From NCBI GenBank assembly GCA_010671905.1, contig JAAHII010000001.1, forward strand, positions 3,906,001-3,970,000: DNA of 64,000 nt. Direction: 5' to 3'. Positions 51,535 to 60,476 of this stretch are shown piece after piece (within the stretch, counting starts at the first letter, position 1; every line of letters starts with the position of its first letter). A program made the translations under genes and the position numbers. Source of the DNA: Leptolyngbya sp. SIOISBB. GTDB lineage: Bacteria > Cyanobacteriota > Cyanobacteriia > Phormidesmidales > Phormidesmidaceae. Under the pieces are notes generated by a model. That model had not been told where the DNA came from. It saw nothing but the letters and a program-made list of their open reading frames with translations, and searched no databases.

Positions 51535-52107
51535 TTAACGAAGCAGTTCTTGAGGATAATAAACCAAAAACTTAGAACCAAAGCTGTGAGAGAAGGCTAA
51601 ATTACTATGAGTAAATGGCATAAAACCTAACTTTGTATAAAATTTCTCCACATTAGATAATGCTCTCACATAGATGACTTGTCCTTCGGTCTGGAGTAGA
51701 GTTTCCATTAGTTTTTTTCCTAATCCCTTATTTCTGCAGGGATACAGCACATTCAGTTGAGTGAGCCAGCAGTCGGTATCCCTTTTTGAAAGAATGGCTC
51801 GACCGACTGTGATACCGTTAATCTGAATTATCCAAATAGCATAACAGCCTAAAAAAGCTCTTCCTCTTCCAATATAGAACCCCAAAAATGCCGTTAGCAA
51901 ACCACAGAAAATAGACTTAGTTGTCAGCTCTAAAACGTCAGAGCATGATAGCCCTTCTAAGAGTTCATAATCCCAAGATAGAAACAGTAAAAAGTAGACC
52001 TGAAAAGAAGCTAAAAATAACAATACGTAAAAAAGAATCTGGTAAAGCCCTATTAGCCGCTGGCGTTCTTTTTTTCGTAATTTTCTGATAGTTGTATTTT
52101 TATACAT
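51535..52107 (-). CDS. GNAT acetyltransferase with N-terminal membrane helices
   Basis: 190 aa. The first ~95 residues have two membrane segments (LYQILFYVLLFLASFQVYFLLFL and SIFCGLLTAFLGFYIG). The GNAT part shows WLTQLNVLYPCRNKGLGKKLMETLLQ (acetyl-CoA binding, R/NxxGxGxxLM), VIYVRALSNVEKFYTKLGFMPF. Base composition is AT-rich against the GC-rich neighbours and Cys content is high, suggesting recent transfer. The acceptor is unknown. Confidence 0.75.
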   Translation of the reverse strand: MYKNTTIRKLRKKERQRLIGLYQILFYVLLFLASFQVYFLLFLSWDYELLEGLSCSDVLELTTKSIFCGLLTAFLGFYIGRGRAFLGCYAIWIIQINGITVGRAILSKRDTDCWLTQLNVLYPCRNKGLGKKLMETLLQTEGQVIYVRALSNVEKFYTKLGFMPFTHSNLAFSHSFGSKFLVYYPQELLR

Positions 52108-52236
52108 CAGGGATAACTTGAGGAGTTTGTCGATTTGGTTTTGGTTGCAGCTTTCTAGGTCGATGCACTACTAAATAGGAGACGTTTTGAGTGACGTTTA
52201 TAGGCTCCAGTTTTGCTAAATGGGGTAGGGAGGGAA

Positions 52237-52316
52237 ATTATCGTGGCGATCGCTCTGATTAATGTATCGATCAGGCCATTGATTTAGAAGGTGATGGTTG
52301 GCTATGCCCACCCTAG
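52237..52316. repeat. Fragment related to the 51170-51296 repeat
   Basis: ATTATCGTGGCGAT... TTGATTTAGAAG and GCCCACCCTA match 51172-51296, with losses. It overlaps the 3' end of the methyltransferase gene by 4 bases. Confidence 0.5.
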
Positions 52317-52957
52317 TGATTTAAATTCTGAACTCTGTCATGGCTGGATTTGACCGCGACGCCTTGGTAAAAATAGCCGCCGACTTTGGGTAAACCTTCG
52401 GCATAGAAGGTGTCTACGGTCACGGTGGGAAAATGGGTTTGGACGAGATCGGCGATCGCCCGGTCCAAATGACAGCCATCGGCAATGCGTTTTTGTAGCG
52501 GCGTCAGGCGATGTTGCCAGGTTTGTAGCTTGGGGTCAGGGCTTAAGCCATGTTCGATGAAGACAAATTTGCCACCGGGTTTCAACACGCGATGAATCTC
52601 CTGAAGTGCTTGGTTGAGGCCCGCAATGCTGCACAGTGTCCAGGTGCTGACGACCCAATCAAAGGTGGCGTCCGCTAAGTCAAGCTGTTCGCCGCGCAGG
52701 GGCAGGCTTGTTACGGGCAGCGGGGTTTGAGCCAAACGGGGAGCCGCGATCGCTCCCATACCCGGATTTGGCTCAATCACTGTTAGCGACGACACCGTAG
52801 CTGGGTAATAGGCGAGGTTGAGCCCCGTCCCAAAGCCGATTTCCAGCACATCACCGGCCACCTCAGCAAGTAGCTGCTGACGGTACTGGGCAAACGGCTG
52901 CCCGGTCATCGACCAGTCCAATAATCGCGGCAAAATCCACCGTCCATACAGTCCCAT
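52313..52957 (-). CDS. Class I SAM-dependent methyltransferase
   Basis: I start at 52957 (MGLYGRWILPRLLDW); the frame is open 86 codons more, but this runs into the argF promoter and start. ~214 aa. SAM motifs: DVLEIGFGTGLNLAYYP (motif I), LTVIEPNPGMGA, GEQLDLADATFDWVVSTWTLCSIAGLNQALQEIHRVLKPGGKFVFIEHG. Pattern of small UbiE/ubiquinone-type methyltransferases (Methyltransf_11). Substrate unknown. Divergent from argF with ~110 bp between starts. Confidence 0.88.
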   Translation of the reverse strand: MGLYGRWILPRLLDWSMTGQPFAQYRQQLLAEVAGDVLEIGFGTGLNLAYYPATVSSLTVIEPNPGMGAIAAPRLAQTPLPVTSLPLRGEQLDLADATFDWVVSTWTLCSIAGLNQALQEIHRVLKPGGKFVFIEHGLSPDPKLQTWQHRLTPLQKRIADGCHLDRAIADLVQTHFPTVTVDTFYAEGLPKVGGYFYQGVAVKSSHDRVQNLNH

Positions 52958-53066
52958 CGGTTGCGTTTCCTTGTCGTTGGCTATGTCCTCAACCGTACAT
53001 ATTGTCCCGTTTGCCTGCCCAAAATTTGATACTTTTGTAGTTTCCCAACGGCAAGTAGGTAAACAC

Positions 53067-53996
53067 ATGACAGGGTTACACGGTCGGGATTTTCTCAGCA
53101 TCACCGATATGGCGACTTCAGACATGCTGGAGCTGCTGACGCTGGCAGCCCAACTCAAATCTGGAGCGGTGACCATCGACTGTAAGGGCAAAATTCTGGG
53201 ACTGCTATTTCGCAAGTCGTCGACCCGTACCCGCGTCAGCTTTTCCTCGGCTATGTGGCGGTTGGGCGGTCAGGTCATTGATCTGAATGTGAGTGTGATG
53301 CAGGTCAGCCGGGGTGAACCGGTCAAAGATACAGCCCGCATTCTCAGCAGCTATTTAGACGTGTTGGCAATCCGCACCTACGAGCAGGCAGAACTGCAGG
53401 AGTTTGCTGACTATGCTGACATTCCCATCATTAATGCACTCACCGATTTAGAGCATCCGTGTCAGATTTTGGCGGATTTTCAAGCGGTGCAGGAATCCTT
53501 TGACGGGCAATTGTCAGGACTGACCATGACCTATTTAGGCGATGGCAATAACGTTGCGCACTCGCTGATTTTGGGCTGTGCGCTGGCTGGGATGAATATT
53601 CGTGTGGCGACGCCGCCGGACTATCAACCGGATGCGGCCATTGTGGAGCAGGGACGCAAAATCGCTGGCGATCGCTCTACCGTTACCGTCCTCACCGATC
53701 CCAAAGCTGCAGTGGAAGGCGCCCATGTGCTCTACACTGATGTCTGGGCCAGCATGGGTCAGGAAGATTTGGCGGAGAGCCGCATTCCCATTTTTCAGCC
53801 CTATCAAATCAATAATGAACTGCTAGCGATCGCGGATAAAACTGCGATCGTCCTCCATTGTCTACCGGCCCATCGCGGCGAAGAGATTACTGATGCAGTC
53901 ATCGAAGGTCCCCAATCTCGCGTGTGGCAAGAAGCCGAAAACCGCATGCATGCCCAGCAAGCGCTGTTGGTGCAGTTACTAGGCGGACATTCGTGA
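53067..53996 (+). CDS. argF: Ornithine carbamoyltransferase
   Basis: I start at ATG 53067 (MTGLHGRDFLSITDM); the frame is open 32 codons more but without motifs. 309 aa. Carbamoyl phosphate site FRKSSTRTRVSF, HPCQILADFQAV and ornithine/catalytic HCLPAHRGEEITDAVIEGP are canonical. It joins ornithine and carbamoyl phosphate to citrulline in arginine synthesis. It stands alone, with no arg operon neighbours. Confidence 0.96.
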   Translation: MTGLHGRDFLSITDMATSDMLELLTLAAQLKSGAVTIDCKGKILGLLFRKSSTRTRVSFSSAMWRLGGQVIDLNVSVMQVSRGEPVKDTARILSSYLDVLAIRTYEQAELQEFADYADIPIINALTDLEHPCQILADFQAVQESFDGQLSGLTMTYLGDGNNVAHSLILGCALAGMNIRVATPPDYQPDAAIVEQGRKIAGDRSTVTVLTDPKAAVEGAHVLYTDVWASMGQEDLAESRIPIFQPYQINNELLAIADKTAIVLHCLPAHRGEEITDAVIEGPQSRVWQEAENRMHAQQALLVQLLGGHS

Positions 53997-54293
53997 GACG
54001 TTTAAAGTGCGAGTCCCTGAAGACGCAAGCGACTAAGAGCCTTGCTCCAGGGTTGGCTGTGGCAAAGCGTCGCTCCTCACCTGGCAATCTGATTTACGGT
54101 GCCAATGCTAATGGGTGTGGATGCCGATACGGATTCTACAGAATGGGTGACTGGCAAGCGATTGGCGTCTCTGCATTTACCGTGGATATACAGATTTAGC
54201 CCCTTGCGGCCATGGGCACACTAGGGCTGACCGCTTTGACTCAGCTACTTCGTTGTTAACGTCATCGCGGTGATCACGGTAGCCAGAATCACC

Positions 54294-56138
54294 ATGCGGA
54301 ACTTCAAGACGGTACTCAGGCAGTTATTGTTCAACCGGCGATCGCTGCTGAGCCTAGGCGTTTTGCTGCCCATCCATCTCTATTTGGCAAAAGTTGCCAG
54401 CATGTTCGCTTTTCATGATGGTACTGGCACCATTTGGCCTTCCACGGGTATCTTTATGGCGGCGCTATTGCTCTTAGGGCGCCGCCAGCTATTTATCCCA
54501 GTCTTGATCTGTGATTTTATCGCCTGCCAGCTTTTTGACTATGGCCATTGGCCGACAAGCTTACTGGTCGCGTCGATCAGGAGTCTAGAAGTCCTTTTAG
54601 TCAGCAGCCTGATTTTATGGGTCATCAAACGTCCCTACCCTTTCAACCGGGTGACTGACACCTTAAAGTACATGGCCCTGCTAGCCCCAGTGCCGATAGT
54701 GACCGCCGCTTGCGCCATTGCAGTGCAATGCCTCTTAGGTAGCAGCAGTTGGCAAGACTTTTGGCCGCTCTATTTCTCTTGGTTTACCTCAGGGACGACC
54801 GCGATGGTGGTGGTCTCACCCGTGCTCATTTGTGTTTGGCAGTCGATTCAAGATGATAACTGGCAGCCTCTGCAAGATGACAATTGGCGATTGAGTGCAG
54901 CCGAATGCATCGAGTTTGCCGTGGTGTTGGGATTGTTGGTCCTCATTGGCCTCACCACCTTTGCCCGGGCGGCGCCGATTGAGTACACGATGATGTTGCC
55001 GCTGATGTGGGCGGCCCTTCGCTTTGGACCGAGAGAATCGGCCTTTTTAGCATTGCTGATGAGTGCGATCGCCATTGCTAAGACGCTGGGGGGCAATGGC
55101 TCGTTCGTCCAAGGTGAAATCTATCGAGCGGCGATCCTGCTGCAGTCTTTTGTGGTGGTACTCACGGTCGCAACGCTCGTGCTCTCTGCAGCTATTCAAG
55201 AAAATCGCAAGGCTAACTACAATCTCAAACAAGCGAACGCCGAATTAGAGCATCGCGTCGCTGAACGGACAGAAGAACTGAGCGCAACGCTTGGCGCGCT
55301 TAAAAAGGCCCAAGTTCATCTCGTACAGCAAGAAAAAATGTCTGGCCTGGGCCAAATGGTGGCAGGTATTGCCCACGAAATCAATAATCCAATGAACTTT
55401 ATCCATGGCAACTTGCAGCACTTGAATGGTTACACCCGTGATTTACTGGCATTCCTCAACCTATACGAAACGCAATATCCTGGGCCTCACGCCGAGATTC
55501 AAGCGCTGGCAGACGAAATTGATATCGATTTTCTGAAACAAGATTTAGAAAAAATGCTGTCGGCGATGATTGTCGGGACTTCCCGAATTCGCGAAATTGT
55601 CCTCTCACTCCGCAACTTTTCGCGTATGGATGAGGCCGAACAAAAGTCGGTCGACATTCATGACGGCATTGAAAGCACCTTGATGATCTTGCAGCATCGG
55701 CTGAAAGCCAAAAGCGATCGCCCCGCGATTAATGTCGTGCGCCAGTACGACGCCTTGCCCAATGTTGAGTGTTTTGCCGGTCAGCTCAATCAGGTGTTTA
55801 TGAATGTGTTGGCGAATAGCATCGATGCCCTAGAGACTGAACTCACCCTCCATCCGGAAAAGCAAAAACAACCCGTCATTACCATTCGCACAGAAAACCG
55901 TCCGAGCAGCGTTGTTATCAGCCTGGCGGATAATGGCACCGGTATTCCTGAAGCGGTGAGAAGTCGGATTTTTGATCCGTTTTTTACCACCAAAACAGTC
56001 GGCAAGGGCACCGGTATGGGGATGGCCATCAGCTATCAACTGGTGACCGAAACCCACCAGGGCAAAATTGAGTGCTTCTCAGATGAAGGCAGGGGCACTG
56101 AGTTTGTGATTGAGATTCCCAAACAACTGGTAGCGTAA
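54294..56138 (+). CDS. MASE1-domain sensor histidine kinase
   Basis: I start at ATG 54294 (MRNFKTVLRQLLFN); a GTG at 54270 is also in frame. ~614 aa. About eight membrane helices (residues ~15-300) have the MASE1 pattern (GTGTIWPSTGIFMAALLLLGRRQ). A coiled coil (NYNLKQANAELEHRVAERTEEL) follows. The H-box AGIAHEINNP has phospho-acceptor H361. N-box NVLANSIDA, G1 DNGTGI and G2 GTGMGMAISYQ form the ATPase. No response regulator is adjacent. Confidence 0.92.
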   Translation: MRNFKTVLRQLLFNRRSLLSLGVLLPIHLYLAKVASMFAFHDGTGTIWPSTGIFMAALLLLGRRQLFIPVLICDFIACQLFDYGHWPTSLLVASIRSLEVLLVSSLILWVIKRPYPFNRVTDTLKYMALLAPVPIVTAACAIAVQCLLGSSSWQDFWPLYFSWFTSGTTAMVVVSPVLICVWQSIQDDNWQPLQDDNWRLSAAECIEFAVVLGLLVLIGLTTFARAAPIEYTMMLPLMWAALRFGPRESAFLALLMSAIAIAKTLGGNGSFVQGEIYRAAILLQSFVVVLTVATLVLSAAIQENRKANYNLKQANAELEHRVAERTEELSATLGALKKAQVHLVQQEKMSGLGQMVAGIAHEINNPMNFIHGNLQHLNGYTRDLLAFLNLYETQYPGPHAEIQALADEIDIDFLKQDLEKMLSAMIVGTSRIREIVLSLRNFSRMDEAEQKSVDIHDGIESTLMILQHRLKAKSDRPAINVVRQYDALPNVECFAGQLNQVFMNVLANSIDALETELTLHPEKQKQPVITIRTENRPSSVVISLADNGTGIPEAVRSRIFDPFFTTKTVGKGTGMGMAISYQLVTETHQGKIECFSDEGRGTEFVIEIPKQLVA

Positions 56139-56254
56139 CCGGCCAATCAATTTGTGGGCGCTGCTGGCACGATCGCCCAGGCATCCTCTAATGACTTGTT
56201 GGCAGTGATTGACTGCCCGTCAAACTGCGGGCTAACGTTGCCGTCACTGCCTAT

Positions 56255-56935
56255 TCAAAACTCAATGCCGGGTTGGGCTTTGACGCCTTGTTCGCGGAAG
56301 GGATGTTTGACTAGGGACATTTCCGTGACTAAGTCAGCCTGTTCAATCAGGTCTGGGGGCGCGCCGCGTCCGGTGAGAATAATGTGAGTGTCGGGCGCTT
56401 TTTCGGCGAGTCCGGCTAAGACCTGATCGACGGTCAAAAAACCGTGTTTAAGAGCGATGTTGACCTCATCCAACAAAATCGTGCGATAGGCCGGGTTGCG
56501 AATGTAGGACAGGGCCGTTTCCCAGGCGGCGTTGGCTTTGGCGATGTCGCGATCGCGATCCTGCGTTTCCCAAGTAAAGCCTTCTCCCAGAGCGTGAAAA
56601 TCGAGCTGATCGGGCCATTTCTCAAACACCGCTTTTTCCGCCGGTTCCCAAGCGCCTTTGATGAATTGGATGATGGCGACCTGGTAGCCGTGGCCCAGCG
56701 ATCGCAGCACCATGCCCAGAGCGGCGGTGGTTTTGCCCTTGCCGTTGCCCGTATGGACGATGATGAGTCCCTTTTCCACGGTGCGGGCCGCTAAGCGCTC
56801 TTTTTGCACAGCTTTGCGACGTTCCATTTTGCGCTTATATTGCTCTGCCGTCAGCCCTGGTTGGGTCGACTCTGCCGTGAGGGTCGCTGCGGTGTCATCA
56901 ATATCAGTCGAAGCGTGAGAGGGAGGCATCGTCAT
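56255..56935 (-). CDS. cobO: Corrinoid (cob(I)alamin) adenosyltransferase
   Basis: I start at 56935 (MTMPPSHASTD); the frame is open 40 codons more, overlapping upstream sequence. ~226 aa. After ~35 polar residues comes KRKMERRKAVQKERLAARTVEKGLIIVHTGNGKGKTTAALG with P-loop GNGKGKT, then QFIKGAWEPAE, FHALGEGFTWETQDRDRDI and LLDEVNIALKHGFLTVDQVL, and it ends HPFREQGVKAQPGIEF. It is the CobO/BtuR family making adenosylcobalamin. No cobalamin riboswitch seen. Confidence 0.94.
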   Translation of the reverse strand: MTMPPSHASTDIDDTAATLTAESTQPGLTAEQYKRKMERRKAVQKERLAARTVEKGLIIVHTGNGKGKTTAALGMVLRSLGHGYQVAIIQFIKGAWEPAEKAVFEKWPDQLDFHALGEGFTWETQDRDRDIAKANAAWETALSYIRNPAYRTILLDEVNIALKHGFLTVDQVLAGLAEKAPDTHIILTGRGAPPDLIEQADLVTEMSLVKHPFREQGVKAQPGIEF

Positions 56936-57147
56936 GGGCTCACAAAAAGTCTGAAGCTCTCTCATCCTATCGTGTACAGACCCTCGACTGAGATTGGCAG
57001 TATCGCTGTCGGGCGGCACCGCGATCGCGCCGTGGGGACTACCAATTGTTACCAAATCCGCAACCTCAGAGACTGTCTACTCAGACCGCTTCTATACTCT
57101 GGAGTGCACAGATCTCCACATGGCTGTGCCTAAGGAGTGACAAGATT

Positions 57148-57480
57148 ATGCAACTCACAATGAAGCCAGCGCTGGCGCTCACAACCGTTTGCGGTTTAGC
57201 CCTAGTCGGATGTAGCAGTGGCAATACGGCGACCAGTCCTGAAGTTGACCCTTTAAACTTTGCCTGCGATGATGGCGCCAACATTGAGGCGACTTTCCCG
57301 ACAGAGCCCGATGGCGAAGTGACCGTTTCGCTGCCGGATCAAGAGGAAGACGTGACGCTGTCTCGGGTGGAAGCCGCGTCAGGTGCTAAGTATAGCGATG
57401 GCACCACGACGTTTTGGGAAAAGGGGGGTGAAGCCCTGGTCGAAGTTGAAGGGAAGGTGAAAAGCTGCACGATGGAATAG
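57148..57480 (+). CDS. MliC-like lipoprotein (C-type lysozyme inhibitor family)
   Basis: I start at ATG 57148 (MQLTMKPALALTTVCG), with AAGGAG 10 bases upstream; the longer frame has no ribosome site. 110 aa. Lipobox LVGCSS. Then FACDDGANIEATFPTEPDGEVTVSLPDQEEDVTLSRVEAASGAKYSDGTTTFWEKGGEALVEVEG, the MliC pattern (C...xATFP, SGAKYxxGxxxFWxKGxEAxxE). MliC proteins bind and inhibit lysozyme in the periplasm of Proteobacteria; that activity is untested here. Confidence 0.85.
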   Translation: MQLTMKPALALTTVCGLALVGCSSGNTATSPEVDPLNFACDDGANIEATFPTEPDGEVTVSLPDQEEDVTLSRVEAASGAKYSDGTTTFWEKGGEALVEVEGKVKSCTME

Positions 57481-57538
57481 CGATCGCGCGACTCTGACCT
57501 GTCACTAGCTCGAAAATCTCCCACTCGCTTTCAAGGGC

Positions 57539-57705
57539 CTGCCGCTTATACACATCTCTTCTAATCAGATCGCAAAAGGCTGCATTGGCCCCCCTTTATC
57601 CCCCCAACTTTGGGTTAGGCCGGAGTTCACAGTCCCCCAGAATTGGGGGATGTAGGGGGCTAGACTCTGGAAACGACCAACCAGAAACTTATGTATAAGC
57701 GCCAG
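57539..57705. repeat. Short element with IS50/Tn5-like ends, copy 2 (repeat B)
   Basis: Left end CTGCCGCTTATACACATCT (57539-57557) matches the Tn5 mosaic end in 17 of 19 bases. The right end's complement, CTGGCGCTTATACATAAGT (57687-57705), matches the Tn5 outside end in 16 of 19. Flanking CTTTCAAGG (57528-57536, two bases from the end) and CTTTCAGGG (57706-57714) look like an imperfect 9-bp duplication. No coding sequence inside. Confidence 0.6.
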
Positions 57706-57723
57706 CTTTCAGGGGCTGAAGAA

Positions 57724-59262
57724 TCAGGTGGCGCGATCGAGGGAAGCGACGACCTGGTGGTAAATTTCCTCCGCTTGGGCAGGAGAGTTGCCAATACTGG
57801 TGAGGCCAAGTTTGCCATATTCCGAGAGGCAGCCCATCAGGTGAAACGCCGCGCCAACGCCCTCAACACTATTGAAATGGAGGCGATCGCTGACGATGAT
57901 ATCCATCAGATCACTGGGCAACAGTCCCCGATAAGTAGCCTTTTGCAAGTTGTCAGATGCCCGGTAAAACTTTGCCTGACCTTGACGGGTGTAAAACAAG
58001 CCGTCTGCTGGACAATAGTGTCCATCTGTCAGTAGCTTCAGCGCCATAAAGGGATGGGTCGTGCCGCCTTTGCGGAGGTTGATTTCGATGGCTTGCAGGT
58101 CCCAATTGGGCATGCGGTTAGGATGATAAACCGCCACAAAATCGACGCCGAAGCGTTCCATCGCGCCCTTTTGCGCCAGATTTTTGCCGATTGCCTCTCC
58201 CATCGCTTGAATGCGCAGCCGATACTCCTCATCAGCGGGAAACGAACAGCCTAAAAAGATTTGCCCATCCGGGCCGCCCAACACTTGGTCATGGGTGGAG
58301 AGCATCTCCACGTCTCCTAGGGGATTAATGTAGCCTTGGATGCTGGGCGATCGCTTGATGTCGCCCTCAATAAAGGCTTCCGCGATCGCTCCCAGTTCAT
58401 GAATCTTTTGTTCAAAATGCGCCCACGTTTCCGTCGGGCATTGAAACCGCAGATCGCGAAACGCGGCTTGAATGCGCTCTACCCGCTCATGGTGGGTGGC
58501 TTGTTCGGGCGCGACCGCCGCTAACGGCGCCAGATTGAGCAACGCATTTCCTTCTCCCGAAAAGCCCTGATTGAGCTTGATGACAATACGTTGCAGATGA
58601 GTTTGTCGCTCCCACAGTTCAGCGGTGACGTCGGCCAGCGTGGCGGCATCATGCACCAGCTCACTGCCGTCAGGGTGGGGCACCCCGCATTCCGCAAAAA
58701 TTTGTCGGCTGCCCCCCTTCGTGCCCCAATACAGCAAGTCGGGGTCTAACCCCAGTAGTGGAATTTCGAGCTTGAGGGCGAGTTCGCGCTCTAATGGGGT
58801 CGCATTAAAGCACACCATGTAAGCATGATCCGGATCTAAGCGCTCACGAATTTTGTCTAACAGGCGGGGGCGTTCTAGCAGCTTTTGAGTCAGAGGTTTC
58901 TGAGAGGCGTCGTAGGCCGCAAACAAATCGAGGCGATCGCGCGCGTGGGAACTGGGAATGCCCGGCAGCAACTCCAAGTAATAGTCCACAATGCTGGGAT
59001 GCAAGGGCTGCGAAGTGACGTAAATCAGCTTCGTGTGGGGATTACGCAACCGCGCCAGCGAAAACAGCAGCCGCTCTTCGTAGAAATGCACGCCTGCAAT
59101 TTTTTGCAGTTCTGATTGATCGAGACTCAGGGATGGCACGATCAACACCTGGCAGTTACGGACATCAAACTCATCGGGCGATCGCCACAACGTTTTTAAC
59201 CGAGTTTGCAACTGCTGAAAGGGCATATCAGAACGACTGGAGACGGTAAGCGTGTCACTCAT
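57724..59262 (-). CDS. ATP-grasp protein, PGM1-type peptide ligase relative
   Basis: I start at 59262 (MSDTLTVSSRSD; a Met lies just before). ~512 aa. N-terminal NCQVLIVPSLSLDQSELQKIAGVHFYEERLLFSLARLRNP; mid-protein ATP-grasp marks: GTKGGSRQIFAECGVPHPDG, RIVIKLNQGFSGEGNALL, IAEAFIEG and DLQAIEINLRKGGTTHPFMALKLLTDG. Relatives are annotated as peptide ligase PGM1-related; they join carboxyl and amino groups with ATP. No other biosynthetic gene is nearby, so the substrate is unknown. Confidence 0.8.
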   Translation of the reverse strand: MSDTLTVSSRSDMPFQQLQTRLKTLWRSPDEFDVRNCQVLIVPSLSLDQSELQKIAGVHFYEERLLFSLARLRNPHTKLIYVTSQPLHPSIVDYYLELLPGIPSSHARDRLDLFAAYDASQKPLTQKLLERPRLLDKIRERLDPDHAYMVCFNATPLERELALKLEIPLLGLDPDLLYWGTKGGSRQIFAECGVPHPDGSELVHDAATLADVTAELWERQTHLQRIVIKLNQGFSGEGNALLNLAPLAAVAPEQATHHERVERIQAAFRDLRFQCPTETWAHFEQKIHELGAIAEAFIEGDIKRSPSIQGYINPLGDVEMLSTHDQVLGGPDGQIFLGCSFPADEEYRLRIQAMGEAIGKNLAQKGAMERFGVDFVAVYHPNRMPNWDLQAIEINLRKGGTTHPFMALKLLTDGHYCPADGLFYTRQGQAKFYRASDNLQKATYRGLLPSDLMDIIVSDRLHFNSVEGVGAAFHLMGCLSEYGKLGLTSIGNSPAQAEEIYHQVVASLDRAT

Positions 59263-59757
59263 CATATTTGGTATCAAGGACGGGCGAGCAATGACGGTGA
59301 GGGTCAAAACCAGACCTCAGATGAACAGCCAGACAAGGGTGAGGAGGCAACCTGAGGGCCCAGTCTCCTCAAAACGATAACAAGGGCTTTGATCAATAGA
59401 ACTTACGCACTCGTCCTGTGCATCCCTGAGACTAGGAGATGTAAGATCCGGATCCCTCCCAACGTTGGGAGCAGGAGCCTTTGCCGGACTTAACTGCATA
59501 AGTCCTAATAGCGTCACATTTTTCTCCGCAGCGGCGGCATCATCCTTGAAGAATCGTTAGAAACGGATATCCCGGTAGCGCGATCTCCTTCATGTGCGGT
59601 GGAACTCATCTCGCAGCCTGAACAACGTTGTGATCGTCTGCGCTGATGCTTTCCTCTCTATTAGCAACGCCCAATCCGTTTTCATCGGCCAATACATTTC
59701 TTGGCTGCACCTGTATTTAGGGAATCCTAACCACAGGTTGCATCAGGATGTACTGCC
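59263..59757. other. Non-coding stretch between ATP-grasp and RAYT genes
   Basis: 495 bp. It contains the short repeat at 59397-59507. The RAYT gene has no clear ribosome site; its upstream 150 bp show nothing else that I can identify. Confidence 0.45.
59397..59507. repeat. Short inverted-repeat element (repeat C)
   Basis: TAGAACTTACGCA (59397-59409) and the complement of TAGGACTTATGCA (59495-59507) bound 111 bp; 11 of 13 bases match. Short ACTTACGCA-type ends are common in cyanobacterial miniature elements. No TSD is obvious. Confidence 0.5.
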
Positions 59758-60467
59758 GTGCCCTACAATCCCCAAATTCATCGACGGCGCTCAATTCGTC
59801 TGCGGCATTACGATTACACTGCGCCTGGGTTTTATTTTGTGACGATATGCACCCATCAGCGGCAGCACTTGTTTGGGAAAATTCATAACGGCGGCATGGT
59901 GCTGAACGATGCGGGCCAGGCGGCGCAGGCATATTGGCAACGGTTAGCCCAGCATTTTGGCAACATCCGGTTGGATGCATTTGTGGTGATGCCCAACCAT
60001 GTCCACGGCATCATCGAAATCGTTGCATGGCCCGACCTATCCGATGCGGATAAAACGGATCGATCATTGCCGACATCCCGCGCGAACAATCCGGATCGGT
60101 CATCGCCGACATCCCTTAGGGGCAAGGCATTTTGTGAATCACGCCTCGGTACATCCGAACGCAACAACCAAAATGCCTTGCCCCTGCGCAACGTATCGGA
60201 ATCGGTGAAACCCGATACAAATCACCCCCACGTCACACCACCCAGATCCATTGGCGCGATCGTGGGCAATTACAAATCCGTGTCAACCCGACAAATCAAC
60301 CGCCTGCGCCGTTCCTCGGCACCCCCGTTTGGCAACGCAATTACCACGATCGCCTCCTCCGCACCGCCCGAGAACTGCACAACGTTTGCGCCTACATCCA
60401 GACCAATCCTCAAAATTGGGACCGCGATCGCCTCAGGATGCCGCGACAACAAGATGTCCGTGAATAA
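59758..60467 (+). pseudogene. RAYT-type (REP-associated tyrosine) transposase, frameshifted
   Basis: MPYNPQIHRRRSIRLRHYDYTAPGFYFVTICTHQRQHLFG and LDAFVVMPNHVHGIIEI are the IS200-like/RAYT signature (HxH plus YFVTICT). GAIVGNYKSVSTRQINRLRR continues the family. After ~60318 the open frame becomes nonsense, while the next frame reads GTPVWQRNYHDRLLRTARELHNVCAYIQTNPQNWDRDRL and stops at 60467, the expected end. So one base change near 60312-60322 splits it. A low-complexity insert (residues ~100-150) contains an inverted repeat, listed separately. Confidence 0.85.
60118..60185. repeat. 17-nt perfect inverted repeat inside the RAYT gene
   Basis: AGGGGCAAGGCATTTTG (60118-60134) and its exact complement (60169-60185), with a 34-nt spacer. 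A tandem GATCG..CAT(T/C)GCCGACATCCC lies just before (60058-60115). Palindromes of this kind are what RAYT proteins mobilise in known cases (REP elements). Confidence 0.7.
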
Positions 60468-60476
60468 CCTAGCCGA

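Noticed and set aside
52958-53215. N-terminal extension of the methyltransferase
   Set aside because: It would run across the argF start region and encodes no recognisable domain; family members start near MGLYGRW.
57539-57705. Sequencing adapter (Nextera/Tn5) contamination
   Set aside because: Both ends carry two or three mismatches to the adapter, a second element with a different interior has the same ends, and both have imperfect flanking duplications. Kept as an element, with the artefact as a stated alternative.
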